Assembly: GCA_034421015.1 (NCBI GenBank)
Contig: DAOUKT010000003.1
Coordinates: 1 to 64,000 of the forward strand
Direction of reading: 5' to 3'
Length of the DNA: 64,000 nucleotides
Source of the DNA: DAOUJW01 sp034421015
GTDB lineage: Bacteria; Chloroflexota; Dehalococcoidia; Lucifugimonadales; UBA2985
Positions within the stretch are counted from its first letter, which is position 1. Every line of letters starts with the position of its first letter. The position numbers were made by a program, and so were the translations under genes. Of the stretch, positions 34,465 to 41,966 are shown piece by piece. Below the pieces are notes generated by a model. The model ran no database searches. It was not told the DNA's origin and saw nothing but the letters and a program-made list of their open reading frames with translations.

Positions 34465-34938
34465 ATGCCGGACGCAGAAGACATCATGGCAAACCTGGAC
34501 TACAACCGGGACGTAGTCGGAGTTGACTACGACGTTGGGACCCACGAGGTTACCGAAGAGCAGGTGGTCGGCTTCGCCAAGGCCATCGGCGAGACCAATC
34601 CCATGTACCTGGACAAGGAATTCGCCGCCAGAAGCCCCCACGGGACGCTCATTGCTCCGCCTGCCTACTACACCTCCATACGGCTGGAGTCCGCGCCGGA
34701 CGCCGAGGTCAAGTTCGGCACCACCGGATTCAACGCATCCCAGCACTGCGAGTTCTATGAGCCGATGAAGGTGGGCGACACCATATCGGCCAAGACCCAG
34801 GTCTCCCACGTCTACGCCAAGACCGGCCGGACCGGGACAATGGTGTTCACCGTGCGGCGCACCACCTACGCCAACCAGCATGGCCGCGACGTGATGATGG
34901 TGGAGAGCTCCATGGTGAGAAGGGACATGAACCAATGA
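34465..34938 (+). CDS. FAS1-like dehydratase / MaoC-like subunit A, pair 2
   Basis: 157 residues, a paralogue of the product of 33513-33983 (shared YDVGTxEVTxEx..GxAxAxGExNPxYLD and YAKTGRTGTMVFTVRRTTxxNQ). GGAGGAGG lies before ATG 34465. The two pairs form a four-gene cluster produced by tandem duplication. Confidence 0.84.
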   Translation: MPDAEDIMANLDYNRDVVGVDYDVGTHEVTEEQVVGFAKAIGETNPMYLDKEFAARSPHGTLIAPPAYYTSIRLESAPDAEVKFGTTGFNASQHCEFYEPMKVGDTISAKTQVSHVYAKTGRTGTMVFTVRRTTYANQHGRDVMMVESSMVRRDMNQ

Positions 34939-35357
34939 GCCAGAGACACTACGGAGAAGTGGAGCTTGGAGACGAGCTCGGCCCCCTGGTGAAGGAGCCA
35001 ACCCGGGAGCAGATCCGGGACTACGTGGGGCTGTCGGAGGTGCGGATGGGCCGGTTCACCAGCGAGGAGGCGGCCCAGAGCGAAGGGCTGCGAGGCATCA
35101 TTGTGCCGGGCAACATGAGCATGTCCTTCCTGTCCCAACTGCTCACGGACTGGGCTGGTGTCGAGGGACAGCTCACGAAGCTTGAGGTCAACTTCCGCCG
35201 GATGGTGGAGCCGGGCGACAGGCTGGAGTGCAAGGCCGTGGTCACTGACATGCAGGAGATGGACGGGCGGAACGTGGTGACCCTGGACGCATTCATCGAG
35301 AACCAGAAGGGCGAGCGTCCCATCCAGGGCATAGCCGAGGTGGTGCTGCCAAGCTAG
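34935..35357 (+). CDS. MaoC-like hydratase subunit B, pair 2
   Basis: 140 residues, a paralogue of 33980-34408 (shared GRFTSxEAAQxEGxxGxIxPGNMSMxxLxQ...xxFRRxVxPGD). It starts in the ATGA overlap with the previous gene. It is the last gene of the four-gene hydratase cluster and is followed by an inverted repeat. Confidence 0.82.
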   Translation: MSQRHYGEVELGDELGPLVKEPTREQIRDYVGLSEVRMGRFTSEEAAQSEGLRGIIVPGNMSMSFLSQLLTDWAGVEGQLTKLEVNFRRMVEPGDRLECKAVVTDMQEMDGRNVVTLDAFIENQKGERPIQGIAEVVLPS

Positions 35358-35377
35358 GGGCAAATCAACTATGCTAT

Positions 35378-35417
35378 AGAGCCTGGGGTCGAGCCTCTCA
35401 GCTCTGCTCCAGGCTCT
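35378..35417 (+). terminator. Hairpin after the hydratase cluster (terminator or leader)
   Basis: AGAGCCTGG (35378-35386) and CCAGGCTCT (35409-35417) form a perfect 9-bp stem, with a smaller GAGC/GCTC pairing inside, followed by GTGATTTTCC. A TGCTATAGA extended -10-like sequence overlaps the left arm, so it could instead be the folded 5' end of the DinB-like gene message. Confidence 0.45.
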
Positions 35418-35468
35418 GTGATTTTCCTGTCCGAACCAGGATGAACACTGAGGAGGAGTTTCCAAGCC

Positions 35469-35957
35469 ATGACGCCTGAGGAGAGGGCTCAGAAGATAGA
35501 GGAGTATGGGAACGGGCACGCGCTCCTGGTAGAGGCGCTGGATGAGTTCCCGGAGGAGATGCGGCAGTGGAGGGACGAGCAGGGGCGCTGGAGTGTCCAC
35601 GAGCACTATGTCCACGTCACCGACAGCGAGGTCAACAGCTACGTCCGGTGCCGCAGGCTGATTGCCGAGCAGGGCGGGACGATCATGGCCTACGACCAAG
35701 ACAAGTGGGCTTCACAGTTGAACTACCACGAACAGAGCATCGATGATGCGCTGGCGCTGTTCAAGGCGCTTCGTCAGCAGAGCTACAGGCTGATCAAGAC
35801 GCTGCCGGAACCCGTCTGGGCGCATACCGCCATCCATTCCGAGGACGGCGAGGTGAGCCTGGACGACTGGCTGGACACCTACACGAGACACGTCGCCGAA
35901 CACATTGGCTACATGCGTGAGAGCCTGGAGGCGTGGAAAGCGGCCGGGAACGGCTGA
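35469..35957 (+). CDS. DinB-superfamily protein
   Basis: 162 residues, four-helix bundle of the DinB/YfiT type. The expected metal-binding His pattern is partly visible: WSVHEHYVHVTDSE at the start of helix 2 and DDWLDTYTRHVAEHIGYM in the last helix (HxxxH). Members include metal-dependent thiol-transferases, many uncharacterised. AGGAGG lies before the ATG. The 215 bases between its stop and the convergent permease gene hold the direct repeat listed at 36014. Confidence 0.78.
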   Translation: MTPEERAQKIEEYGNGHALLVEALDEFPEEMRQWRDEQGRWSVHEHYVHVTDSEVNSYVRCRRLIAEQGGTIMAYDQDKWASQLNYHEQSIDDALALFKALRQQSYRLIKTLPEPVWAHTAIHSEDGEVSLDDWLDTYTRHVAEHIGYMRESLEAWKAAGNG

Positions 35958-36013
35958 GGCTGCGGGGAGGACGTATGTGGAAAAACCTGAAGTGAGTCAT
36001 CAACTGGCTCCGT

Positions 36014-36036
36014 CGTAGACGGGCCTGCAGCTAGCC
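36014..36036. repeat. 23-bp direct repeat, left copy
   Basis: The sequence CGTAGACGGGCCTGCAG followed by C(T/C)AGCC occurs here and at 39984-40006 with one mismatch. The right copy sits 24 bases before the vapB promoter; here the matching vapB fragment lies 2 kb away, beyond the permease gene. Confidence 0.6.
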
Positions 36037-36172
36037 TCAGCGGCCTTACCTGGCGGCGCTTGTTCAGAGCCGGTAGAGCGGGGACTCATCTGAGATGATG
36101 CAGATGTAGCGCCTCCGTCTAATCTGGCAGGACGGTGATGGGAAGCCGAGTGTCCACCTTCCAGACGGCGAA

Positions 36173-37912
36173 TCAGGCGCCGCGCTCGACCTGGACCGTT
36201 ACGATATCCACGCCGTGGAATTTCTGGTGGCGCACGGCAGAGGCGTAGAATCGCAACAGCCGGAGTGAAAGATCGTCTACTGCCGGTATGTGGGCTTCGT
36301 CGGTCAGATACGCCAGCTGGTCCTCGACGTTCTCCTGTCGCGTAGTGGCGACAAACTCCAGTTCCACCATAGTCGCTTGTGGCCGCGCGTCGATGATCAG
36401 CCGCGCCTTCTCCGAGCCGTCGGCGTCGTCCCCCTGCGGCTGCAGGCTGGCGAGGGTCTCTTCGCCGGCGGCGCGCAGTCGCAGCGCGGAGGCTTCGTTC
36501 CATGCCAGGTTGGCGGCCAGTCGCGTAAGGAACTCATCGATCGCGGGCAGCGAGGCCATGTCCAGAGTGACCTCGAGGCGCGAGCGGCGTGCGCTGGTCG
36601 CCTCAAGAATGAGCGTCATGCCTATCGCAACCACAGCGCCAATGGTCACTCCATTACCGAGCAGTCCGCCAAGCTCGTCGCCAAGCAGGTCGCTCATGAT
36701 GGGGTGATTGTGGAGACCCAGGCCCAGCGCGCTGGCAAGGGCAACCACCAGCACGCGCCTGGGGTCCAGGCCCTCCCGCAGGATGGTCTGCCATCCGCTG
36801 ACGAATAGCATTCCCATGGCGAGCATCAGGTAGGCGCCCAGCACAGGCCCGGGGATCATCAGCAGCAGGGCGGCAAGTTTTGAGAAGAGCGCCAGCACAA
36901 TCAGGACGACCGCCACGCCGATGCCAACCCTGCGGGCGGCGACGCCGGTGAGGTTGATAAGCGAGAGGCTGAATGAGGAGTAGCTCATCGGTGGCAGGGT
37001 GCTCGTGATGCCGGCAAGCAGCATGCCAACGCCGTTCACACTCACCATGCCCTGGATCTGGCGGAAATCGATTGCCCGCGGCCCTCGCCATGACCCCTGC
37101 TGGATTGCAATGCCGTCGCTTATCGTCTTGATCCCCAGCACCAGGGTGAGAATTGCGAAAGACGGCAGAAGCGCCCAGAACTCCCTTCCGAACGTGAGGT
37201 CGAAACTCAGATCGGGCAGCTCGGGGATGCCGAACCAGGGCGCGCTGACGATTCGGTCCGCGTCAATCAGGCCGAATGCAACGGCCACTGCGGACCCGGC
37301 CAGGATGCTGATGAACGGCCCGGCGAGACGCCAGCGTCCGGTGGCGCGCAACGCCACTATCACCGAGACCAGCAGCGTCGTTCCGGCGACCGCAGGGCCC
37401 GAGACCGCGGGCGCGCCGTCTGGCAGGTCCTGAACGCTGTCGAAGGCAATTGGCAGAACGCTGACGGCTATAAGCATGGTCACAGTCCCGGTGACGACCG
37501 GCGTGAAGATGCGGCGCAGCGTTGGCAGCCACCAGGCGAGCGCGACCTGGACCACACAGCAGACGGCCAGCAGGGTCATGAACATCGCCGGTCCGGCCGA
37601 AGAGACCGTTGCCACCATGATCGCGATAAACAACGCTGCAGGCGAGGTGAGCACAACGTGGCCTGAGCCGAACCGCCAGAACTGCAACGCTTGCAACGCG
37701 GTGACCGCCGCGCTGATCAGCAGCGCCGCAAAGACGCTCCAGGCCAGATAGCTGTCCTCCAGCCCGGAGGAGCGGACCGCTACCGCCACGTTCAGGGCCG
37801 TCGGCGCAAGCAGGAGAACGGCGCCCTGGAATCCGACCACCAATGCGACCCACGGAGAGCAAGCCTCCTCGGGCTCAAATCGGATGGACTGGTCGGCGTT
37901 CCCGGCGCTCAA
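36173..37912 (-). CDS. NCS2-type xanthine/uracil permease-like protein with C-terminal kinase-like domain
   Basis: 579 residues. The first 430 or so hold about 14 hydrophobic segments with nucleobase-transporter features (GSGHVVLTSPAALFIAIMV, LPSFAILTLVLGIKTISDGIAIQ, NGVGMLLAGITSTLPPMSYSSFSLSLINLTGVAAR). A soluble tail of about 140 residues includes IDEFLTRLAANLAWNEASALRLRAAGEETLASL, like the N-box helix of HATPase_c/RsbW-type domains (usual AxxEalxNAi.HA), and ends MVELEFVATT...DDLSLRLLRFYASAVRHQKFHGVDIVTVQV. That ending is the GlGL..i....d....G....l of the same fold. Such a fusion suggests nucleotide-controlled or signal-linked transport, an inference. Confidence 0.75.
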   Translation of the reverse strand: MSAGNADQSIRFEPEEACSPWVALVVGFQGAVLLLAPTALNVAVAVRSSGLEDSYLAWSVFAALLISAAVTALQALQFWRFGSGHVVLTSPAALFIAIMVATVSSAGPAMFMTLLAVCCVVQVALAWWLPTLRRIFTPVVTGTVTMLIAVSVLPIAFDSVQDLPDGAPAVSGPAVAGTTLLVSVIVALRATGRWRLAGPFISILAGSAVAVAFGLIDADRIVSAPWFGIPELPDLSFDLTFGREFWALLPSFAILTLVLGIKTISDGIAIQQGSWRGPRAIDFRQIQGMVSVNGVGMLLAGITSTLPPMSYSSFSLSLINLTGVAARRVGIGVAVVLIVLALFSKLAALLLMIPGPVLGAYLMLAMGMLFVSGWQTILREGLDPRRVLVVALASALGLGLHNHPIMSDLLGDELGGLLGNGVTIGAVVAIGMTLILEATSARRSRLEVTLDMASLPAIDEFLTRLAANLAWNEASALRLRAAGEETLASLQPQGDDADGSEKARLIIDARPQATMVELEFVATTRQENVEDQLAYLTDEAHIPAVDDLSLRLLRFYASAVRHQKFHGVDIVTVQVERGA

Positions 37913-38016
37913 TTTGTAATGGTAACTCCAGAATCGGGCAAGATCACCGCAATCTTACCACATGCGCGCAGCATACTCATTAACGCCAGCCGGATCATGT
38001 GACCCTTGTATCCTCG

Positions 38017-38044
38017 TTGCCATAATCATTGTTTATGCCATAAT
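38017..38044 (+). promoter_or_regulatory. Duplicate of the vapB promoter (remnant copy)
   Basis: TTGCCA (38017-38022), 16 bases, then CATAAT (38039-38044), aligning with the promoter at 40030-40058. It is the left end of a roughly 113-base duplicated segment. Confidence 0.45.
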
Positions 38045-38085
38045 GTAGGGCGTCGGTTGATGCAGCAATGGAGGGATGCGCCGCC

Positions 38086-38130
38086 ATGATTGAGACTGGC
38101 ATGACTTCAAATTGTCAGACCACCCTATAA
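38086..38130 (+). pseudogene. Truncated copy of the AbrB-type antitoxin gene
   Basis: ATG 38086 reads MIETGMTSNCQTTL and stops at TAA 38128. The intact antitoxin at 40100 begins MIESGITSKGQTTLPKAV. The similarity extends about 85 bases upstream through the leader and promoter (ATGTAGGGCG / ATGTAAGGCG, GGAGGGATGCGCCGCC / GGAGGGAGGCGCCGCC). After the stop it is lost. It is a dead fragment of a second vapBC module. The remaining gap 37913-38288 holds nothing else recognisable. Confidence 0.7.
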
Positions 38131-38288
38131 CCGGGCGATTCACTGGACACGTACGAGAGGCACACCCAGAGAACATAGAGCATATGCGGGAGAAGCTGTA
38201 AGCCTCGATGGCAGCGGCAGGGGTCGCTGCAGTCTCCCGCCTGCAACCAGTGTCCGCGGGAACTTAATTCTGTGGGAGGAGACATCCA

Positions 38289-39956
38289 ATGAAGACTCAG
38301 ACCATCGGGCTAGGCGCACTGGCCGGCGTCTTGCTCATTGCGCCTATAGTTGCAGTGATGTACGTGGCGGACCACTGGCTCGACTTCTCGTTTGCGCCCT
38401 ATGACGTCTTCGACTGGGTTGCCCGAATTCTGCCCGGGCCGGTCATTACATTCGGCATTGACCTGATGATTGACAGCCTGGAAATGCTGGGACTCAACGT
38501 CGCTGCCACGGCGAAGACTGCCGAACATATCCAAGCGGTGCTGGCGTTCGGCATGGCCGGAGTGGCGGCAAGCATCATCGTGTACATTGTTGTTGGACGC
38601 TGGCCTGCCCGCAGCGGACCCAGTCTTGGCCTCCTGGCGGGCGCTGTCCTGGGCTTGCCCATCGCGATGATCTCGGCAAGCATGTCCCAGGTCTCGACCG
38701 CCCCGTCGATCGTCTTCCTGTGGGTCCTTGGCTTGTTTTGCGTCTGGGGCGTCACAACGGTCGCCACGGCCCGCAGGCTGCTGCCCCAGTTCTCCTCAAC
38801 GACCGGCGGTCCGTCGTCATCGGAGCTTGAGGCGAACTCCGTGCAGGTCGTCGGCAGGCGGCAGTTTCTCATCCAGATGGGGGCGGCAACGGCCACCATC
38901 ACGGTTGCAGGCGCCGGCCTCGGGCGCGTCCTCGAAATCAACGAACGCAATCGCCTGGAAGCCGAACTGGAGGAGATGAAGGCCTACCAGTCCGCGCCCC
39001 CGTCGGGTATCGAGCTGCCCAACGAAGACGCCGCTGTCAAACCTGCCCTGGGCACGCGGCCCGAGTATACCGCCGTTAGAGACCACTACAAGGTCTTCAT
39101 CCGGTCGGAGCCAACGGTGATAGATGGTGAAACGTGGACCCTGCCGATTACCGGACTCGTGGACAACCCGGTCACCCTAACCCTGGACGACCTGCGCACA
39201 AGGTACGAGGCCCGCGATGAGTTCGTCACTCTGAGCTGCATCTCCAACCGGGTGGGCGGCCCCCTGATAGGCACCACCTACTGGACCGGCGCCAGCCTGC
39301 AGGACATCCTTGCCGACGTGAGTCCCCAGGAGGACGCCCGCTACCTGTACATAACCTGCGGCGACGGCTTTCATGAGACAGTCGATCTTGACTTGATCAA
39401 CTCCGACAAGCGGGTCATGCTCGCTTACAACTGGGACGGCAGACCGATTCCGTTCGATCACGGGTTCCCGCTGCGGATCTGGATTCCGGACCGCTTCGGC
39501 ATGAAGCAGCCCAAGTGGATCACCGGAATAGAGGTGATAGCCGACTATGAGCTGGGCTACTGGGTCAGTCGCGGCTGGTCAGTGGAGGCGCTGGTCAAGG
39601 CCACGTCTGTGATTGATACCGTGGCCGTTGACTCGGTGATCGAGGACGGCGACCGGAAGCTGGTCCCGATTGGTGGAATCGCCTATGCCGGAGCGCGAGG
39701 CATCTCCAGGGTGGAGGTGCTTGTTGACAACGAACCGGAGTGGCGCATCGCGGATCTGCGCACCCCGCTCTCAGATGTTTCCTGGGTAATATGGCGTCTC
39801 GATTGGCCGTTCGAAGAGGGACGCCACGACTTCCAGGTCCGCTGCGTGGAGGCGGACGGGACTCCGCAGATCAAGTTTGTGGGCCCCCCCAGACCGGACG
39901 GAGCAACCGGAATCCACCGCAAGTCAGAAAGGCTGAGAGACATAGAGACGACTTGA
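38289..39956 (+). CDS. Membrane-anchored sulfite oxidase-fold molybdopterin oxidoreductase
   Basis: 555 residues. About four membrane segments fill residues 5-165. A twin-Arg-like helix follows (GRRQFLIQMGAATATITVAGAG, near 192), then the molybdopterin domain: WTLPITGLVDNPVTLTLDDL, EFVTLSCISNRVGGPLIGTTYWTGASLQDIL with the Mo ligand C317, and GDGFHETVDLD. PFDHGFPLRIWIPDRFGMKQPKWITGIEV is followed by a C-terminal dimerisation-like domain (RGISRVEVLVDNEPEW). It is probably a YedY/sulfite-oxidase-type enzyme facing outside, passing electrons to the membrane. The substrate is not evident. GGGAGGAG precedes the ATG. Confidence 0.87.
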   Translation: MKTQTIGLGALAGVLLIAPIVAVMYVADHWLDFSFAPYDVFDWVARILPGPVITFGIDLMIDSLEMLGLNVAATAKTAEHIQAVLAFGMAGVAASIIVYIVVGRWPARSGPSLGLLAGAVLGLPIAMISASMSQVSTAPSIVFLWVLGLFCVWGVTTVATARRLLPQFSSTTGGPSSSELEANSVQVVGRRQFLIQMGAATATITVAGAGLGRVLEINERNRLEAELEEMKAYQSAPPSGIELPNEDAAVKPALGTRPEYTAVRDHYKVFIRSEPTVIDGETWTLPITGLVDNPVTLTLDDLRTRYEARDEFVTLSCISNRVGGPLIGTTYWTGASLQDILADVSPQEDARYLYITCGDGFHETVDLDLINSDKRVMLAYNWDGRPIPFDHGFPLRIWIPDRFGMKQPKWITGIEVIADYELGYWVSRGWSVEALVKATSVIDTVAVDSVIEDGDRKLVPIGGIAYAGARGISRVEVLVDNEPEWRIADLRTPLSDVSWVIWRLDWPFEEGRHDFQVRCVEADGTPQIKFVGPPRPDGATGIHRKSERLRDIETT

Positions 39957-39983
39957 TCAGGCTCTGTGCTCAACGTGATCTGG

Positions 39984-40006
39984 CGTAGACGGGCCTGCAG
40001 CCAGCC
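39984..40006. repeat. 23-bp direct repeat, right copy
   Basis: Matches 36014-36036 with one mismatch. Here it is only 24 bases from the vapB promoter. Confidence 0.6.
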
Positions 40007-40029
40007 GAATCGTCAGCTTCCTTTCGGCA

Positions 40030-40058
40030 TTGCCATGAGCATTGCTTTGGCCCATAAT
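40030..40058 (+). promoter_or_regulatory. Promoter of vapBC
   Basis: TTGCCA (40030-40035) and CATAAT (40053-40058), each 5 of 6 to consensus, with a 17-base spacer, about 40 bases before ATG 40100. The duplicate at 38017 supports it as a functional unit that was copied. Confidence 0.55.
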
Positions 40059-40099
40059 GTAAGGCGTTGGTTGATTTAGCAATGGAGGGAGGCGCCGCC

Positions 40100-40333
40100 A
40101 TGATAGAGTCCGGCATTACTTCCAAGGGCCAGACCACGCTGCCCAAGGCCGTCCGGGAGGCGCTGTCCGTCCAGGCCGGGGACCGGATAAGGTACGTAAT
40201 CGAGGGCAGCGAGGTCCGCATCCTGCCCGTGCGCCCCATCGACAGGCTGTACGGCGCGCTGCAATATGATGGCCCGACCGTCACGCTGGAGGACATGGAA
40301 CGCGCCATCGTCGACGGGGCTGCCCAGGCGTGA
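40100..40333 (+). CDS. vapB: AbrB/SpoVT-family antitoxin
   Basis: 77 residues with the swapped-hairpin AbrB DNA-binding domain: ESGITSKGQTTLPKAVREALSVQAGDRIRYVIEGSEVRI. It is followed by a C-terminal arm (DRLYGALQYDGPTVTLEDMERAIVDGA) that normally blocks the toxin. ATG 40100 follows GGAGGGAGG. The toxin gene overlaps its stop (GTGA). The antitoxin probably represses its own promoter at 40030. Confidence 0.87.
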   Translation: MIESGITSKGQTTLPKAVREALSVQAGDRIRYVIEGSEVRILPVRPIDRLYGALQYDGPTVTLEDMERAIVDGAAQA

Positions 40334-40737
40334 TAGCCGTTGACACCAACGTCCTGCTCCGCTACCTGGTGCGCGACGACGCTGATCAGGCAGAAGCGGC
40401 CCGGTTGCTTCTTGAGGGAATATCGTCCGAGAGGCCGGGCTTCATCTGTCGTGAAGTCGCAATCGAGGTGGTCTGGGTGCTGGAGAGGGCCTACAAGTTC
40501 ACGCGGGCACAGATAGCGGATGTGATTATTGAGTTGGCGGCTACGGACGGCGTTGTCATTGAAGAGGCGGAGGACGTGATGCGCGCCGCCATCCGCTACC
40601 GGCAGACCAACGCCGACTTCTCAGACCTGATGATTCTCGCCGCCGCAGAACGCGCCGGCGCCGGGCCCCTCTACACCTTCGACCGCAGGCTTGCGCGGCT
40701 GGTGGGCGCGGCGCTGGTGGGGGCTGGTGAGGTGTGA
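40330..40737 (+). CDS. vapC: PIN-domain ribonuclease toxin
   Basis: 135 residues, VapC type. Acidic active-site residues are in IAVDTNVLLRYLV (D5), EVAIEVVWVLERAY, ADFSDLMILAAA and LYTFDRRLARL. GTG 40330 overlaps the antitoxin stop by 4 bases. It is expected to cleave tRNA or rRNA when the antitoxin is lost. Confidence 0.87.
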   Translation: MIAVDTNVLLRYLVRDDADQAEAARLLLEGISSERPGFICREVAIEVVWVLERAYKFTRAQIADVIIELAATDGVVIEEAEDVMRAAIRYRQTNADFSDLMILAAAERAGAGPLYTFDRRLARLVGAALVGAGEV

Positions 40738-40740
40738 GGG

Positions 40741-40780
40741 TGGCGGTGGAGGTGGAGGTGGGGGGGGGGGGGGGGGGGGG
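40741..40780. repeat. GGTGGA repeats and a 21-G homopolymer
   Basis: Repeated GGTGGA units run into a stretch of 21 G (40760-40780) directly after vapC. Base composition drops sharply afterwards. It may be an assembly artefact, a phase-variable tract or an insertion boundary. Confidence 0.6.
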
Positions 40781-40882
40781 TGGATTGGATCTAGCTAGCA
40801 TTTCTGTCTGCTGCGCGAAAGCAATGCGGAGGAGCCAAAAGTTTTCTCATTGCCTATACTTCATCGCTGTCCAGAGAAGTCC

Positions 40883-41941
40883 ATGAGTTTACCATTCCCA
40901 GAAAGACATGTCGGCGAGACAGACTCCGTATACCGGAGACTGCCTCACCATGTTTTCGTCATGAAGCCCTCCCCGCAAGGCACTGATATGAAGGAGTTTC
41001 GGGGCCTCGTCGAAGATTTCAAGCACGGCATTGTCGCAAAATCGTTGCTCGAAAATGAAACTATTCCTCACCATTCACTGGGCGGCCAGGAATTATCACT
41101 CCAATCTCTGAAGGAAATGGTCACTAACATTTTGATCGCCAGTTCAATCGAGTGGATTCGTGGTTGTGTAGGTGTTTGCATAATGTACCATCCCGAACAA
41201 CGAGGGAAATTAATCTCTCTGCTGTCTAGGCTAGTCGATTCTGGCGGGCCTCCAGGCGAGAAGCTACTAGGCGTATCGCACGGAAATGAAGCGTTCGCTT
41301 TCAAGGTCAAACGCCACGAGGCTAGACTCATGCCTACTGACAGCATGTTTATTTGGCTTGAGAATCCATCGGATCCCGTCGCTGAGATTATCGTTCCGAG
41401 TGACCGTCGTGGGCCGCTAACCCTAACCACCATCTACGAAAGTAAACAGAAGGTGGAAAATTTCGCTATGGTGTCATTGTGTACACACCTAGTCGCGGAA
41501 GGCGATACCACACCTGACGAGCTGAGTTTCCGATACGAACCTCTCGGGAACGCCTTCCCTGATTTTGAACTGCTTGTACGTGACCAGGAGTGGGCAGTTG
41601 AAATAACACGCATTGAGACAGGAATGGTCTCATACCTTCGAGTGTCCGAGCCGATGGAGAAGCACTCCTTCGACAAAGCTGCCCAGAGACAGGTAACTGA
41701 GTCCGGGATCATCGAGGCTTTGACTAAAGCAATAGACGACAAAACGAGGATACGAGAGGAGTGTTCTCGTTATTCTCGTGCCTGCCTCCTCTTGGTGGAT
41801 GTAGTGGATTATGTGGATGAAGTGTCCCCTGACGTCTGGAGCGGCCTCGACCTATCTGCGTTCAACGTCGTAGCGTTGGTCAAGTTGGATGGCAGAGTGA
41901 ATTTTATTAAGGGGACTCATGCTTTTGGGTCTGTGTGGTAG
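40883..41941 (+). CDS. Uncharacterised protein with PD-(D/E)XK-like motif, first gene of TIR island
   Basis: 352 residues from ATG 40883 (the frame opens at 40850). I do not recognise the N-terminal two thirds. From about 225 the segment AFPDFELLVRDQEWAVEITRIE has the D-x12-E-x-T spacing (D227, E240, T242) of degenerate PD-(D/E)XK nuclease cores; HSFDKAAQRQVTESGIIEALTKAIDDK and ACLLLVDVVDY continue the alpha/beta fold. GC content is visibly lower than in the neighbours. It precedes the TIR gene by 25 bases. Together they look like a two-gene immune or abortive-infection unit, an inference. Confidence 0.6.
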   Translation: MSLPFPERHVGETDSVYRRLPHHVFVMKPSPQGTDMKEFRGLVEDFKHGIVAKSLLENETIPHHSLGGQELSLQSLKEMVTNILIASSIEWIRGCVGVCIMYHPEQRGKLISLLSRLVDSGGPPGEKLLGVSHGNEAFAFKVKRHEARLMPTDSMFIWLENPSDPVAEIIVPSDRRGPLTLTTIYESKQKVENFAMVSLCTHLVAEGDTTPDELSFRYEPLGNAFPDFELLVRDQEWAVEITRIETGMVSYLRVSEPMEKHSFDKAAQRQVTESGIIEALTKAIDDKTRIREECSRYSRACLLLVDVVDYVDEVSPDVWSGLDLSAFNVVALVKLDGRVNFIKGTHAFGSVW

Positions 41942-41966
41942 ATTGCGAGGAGATTGGAGGTTCTGC

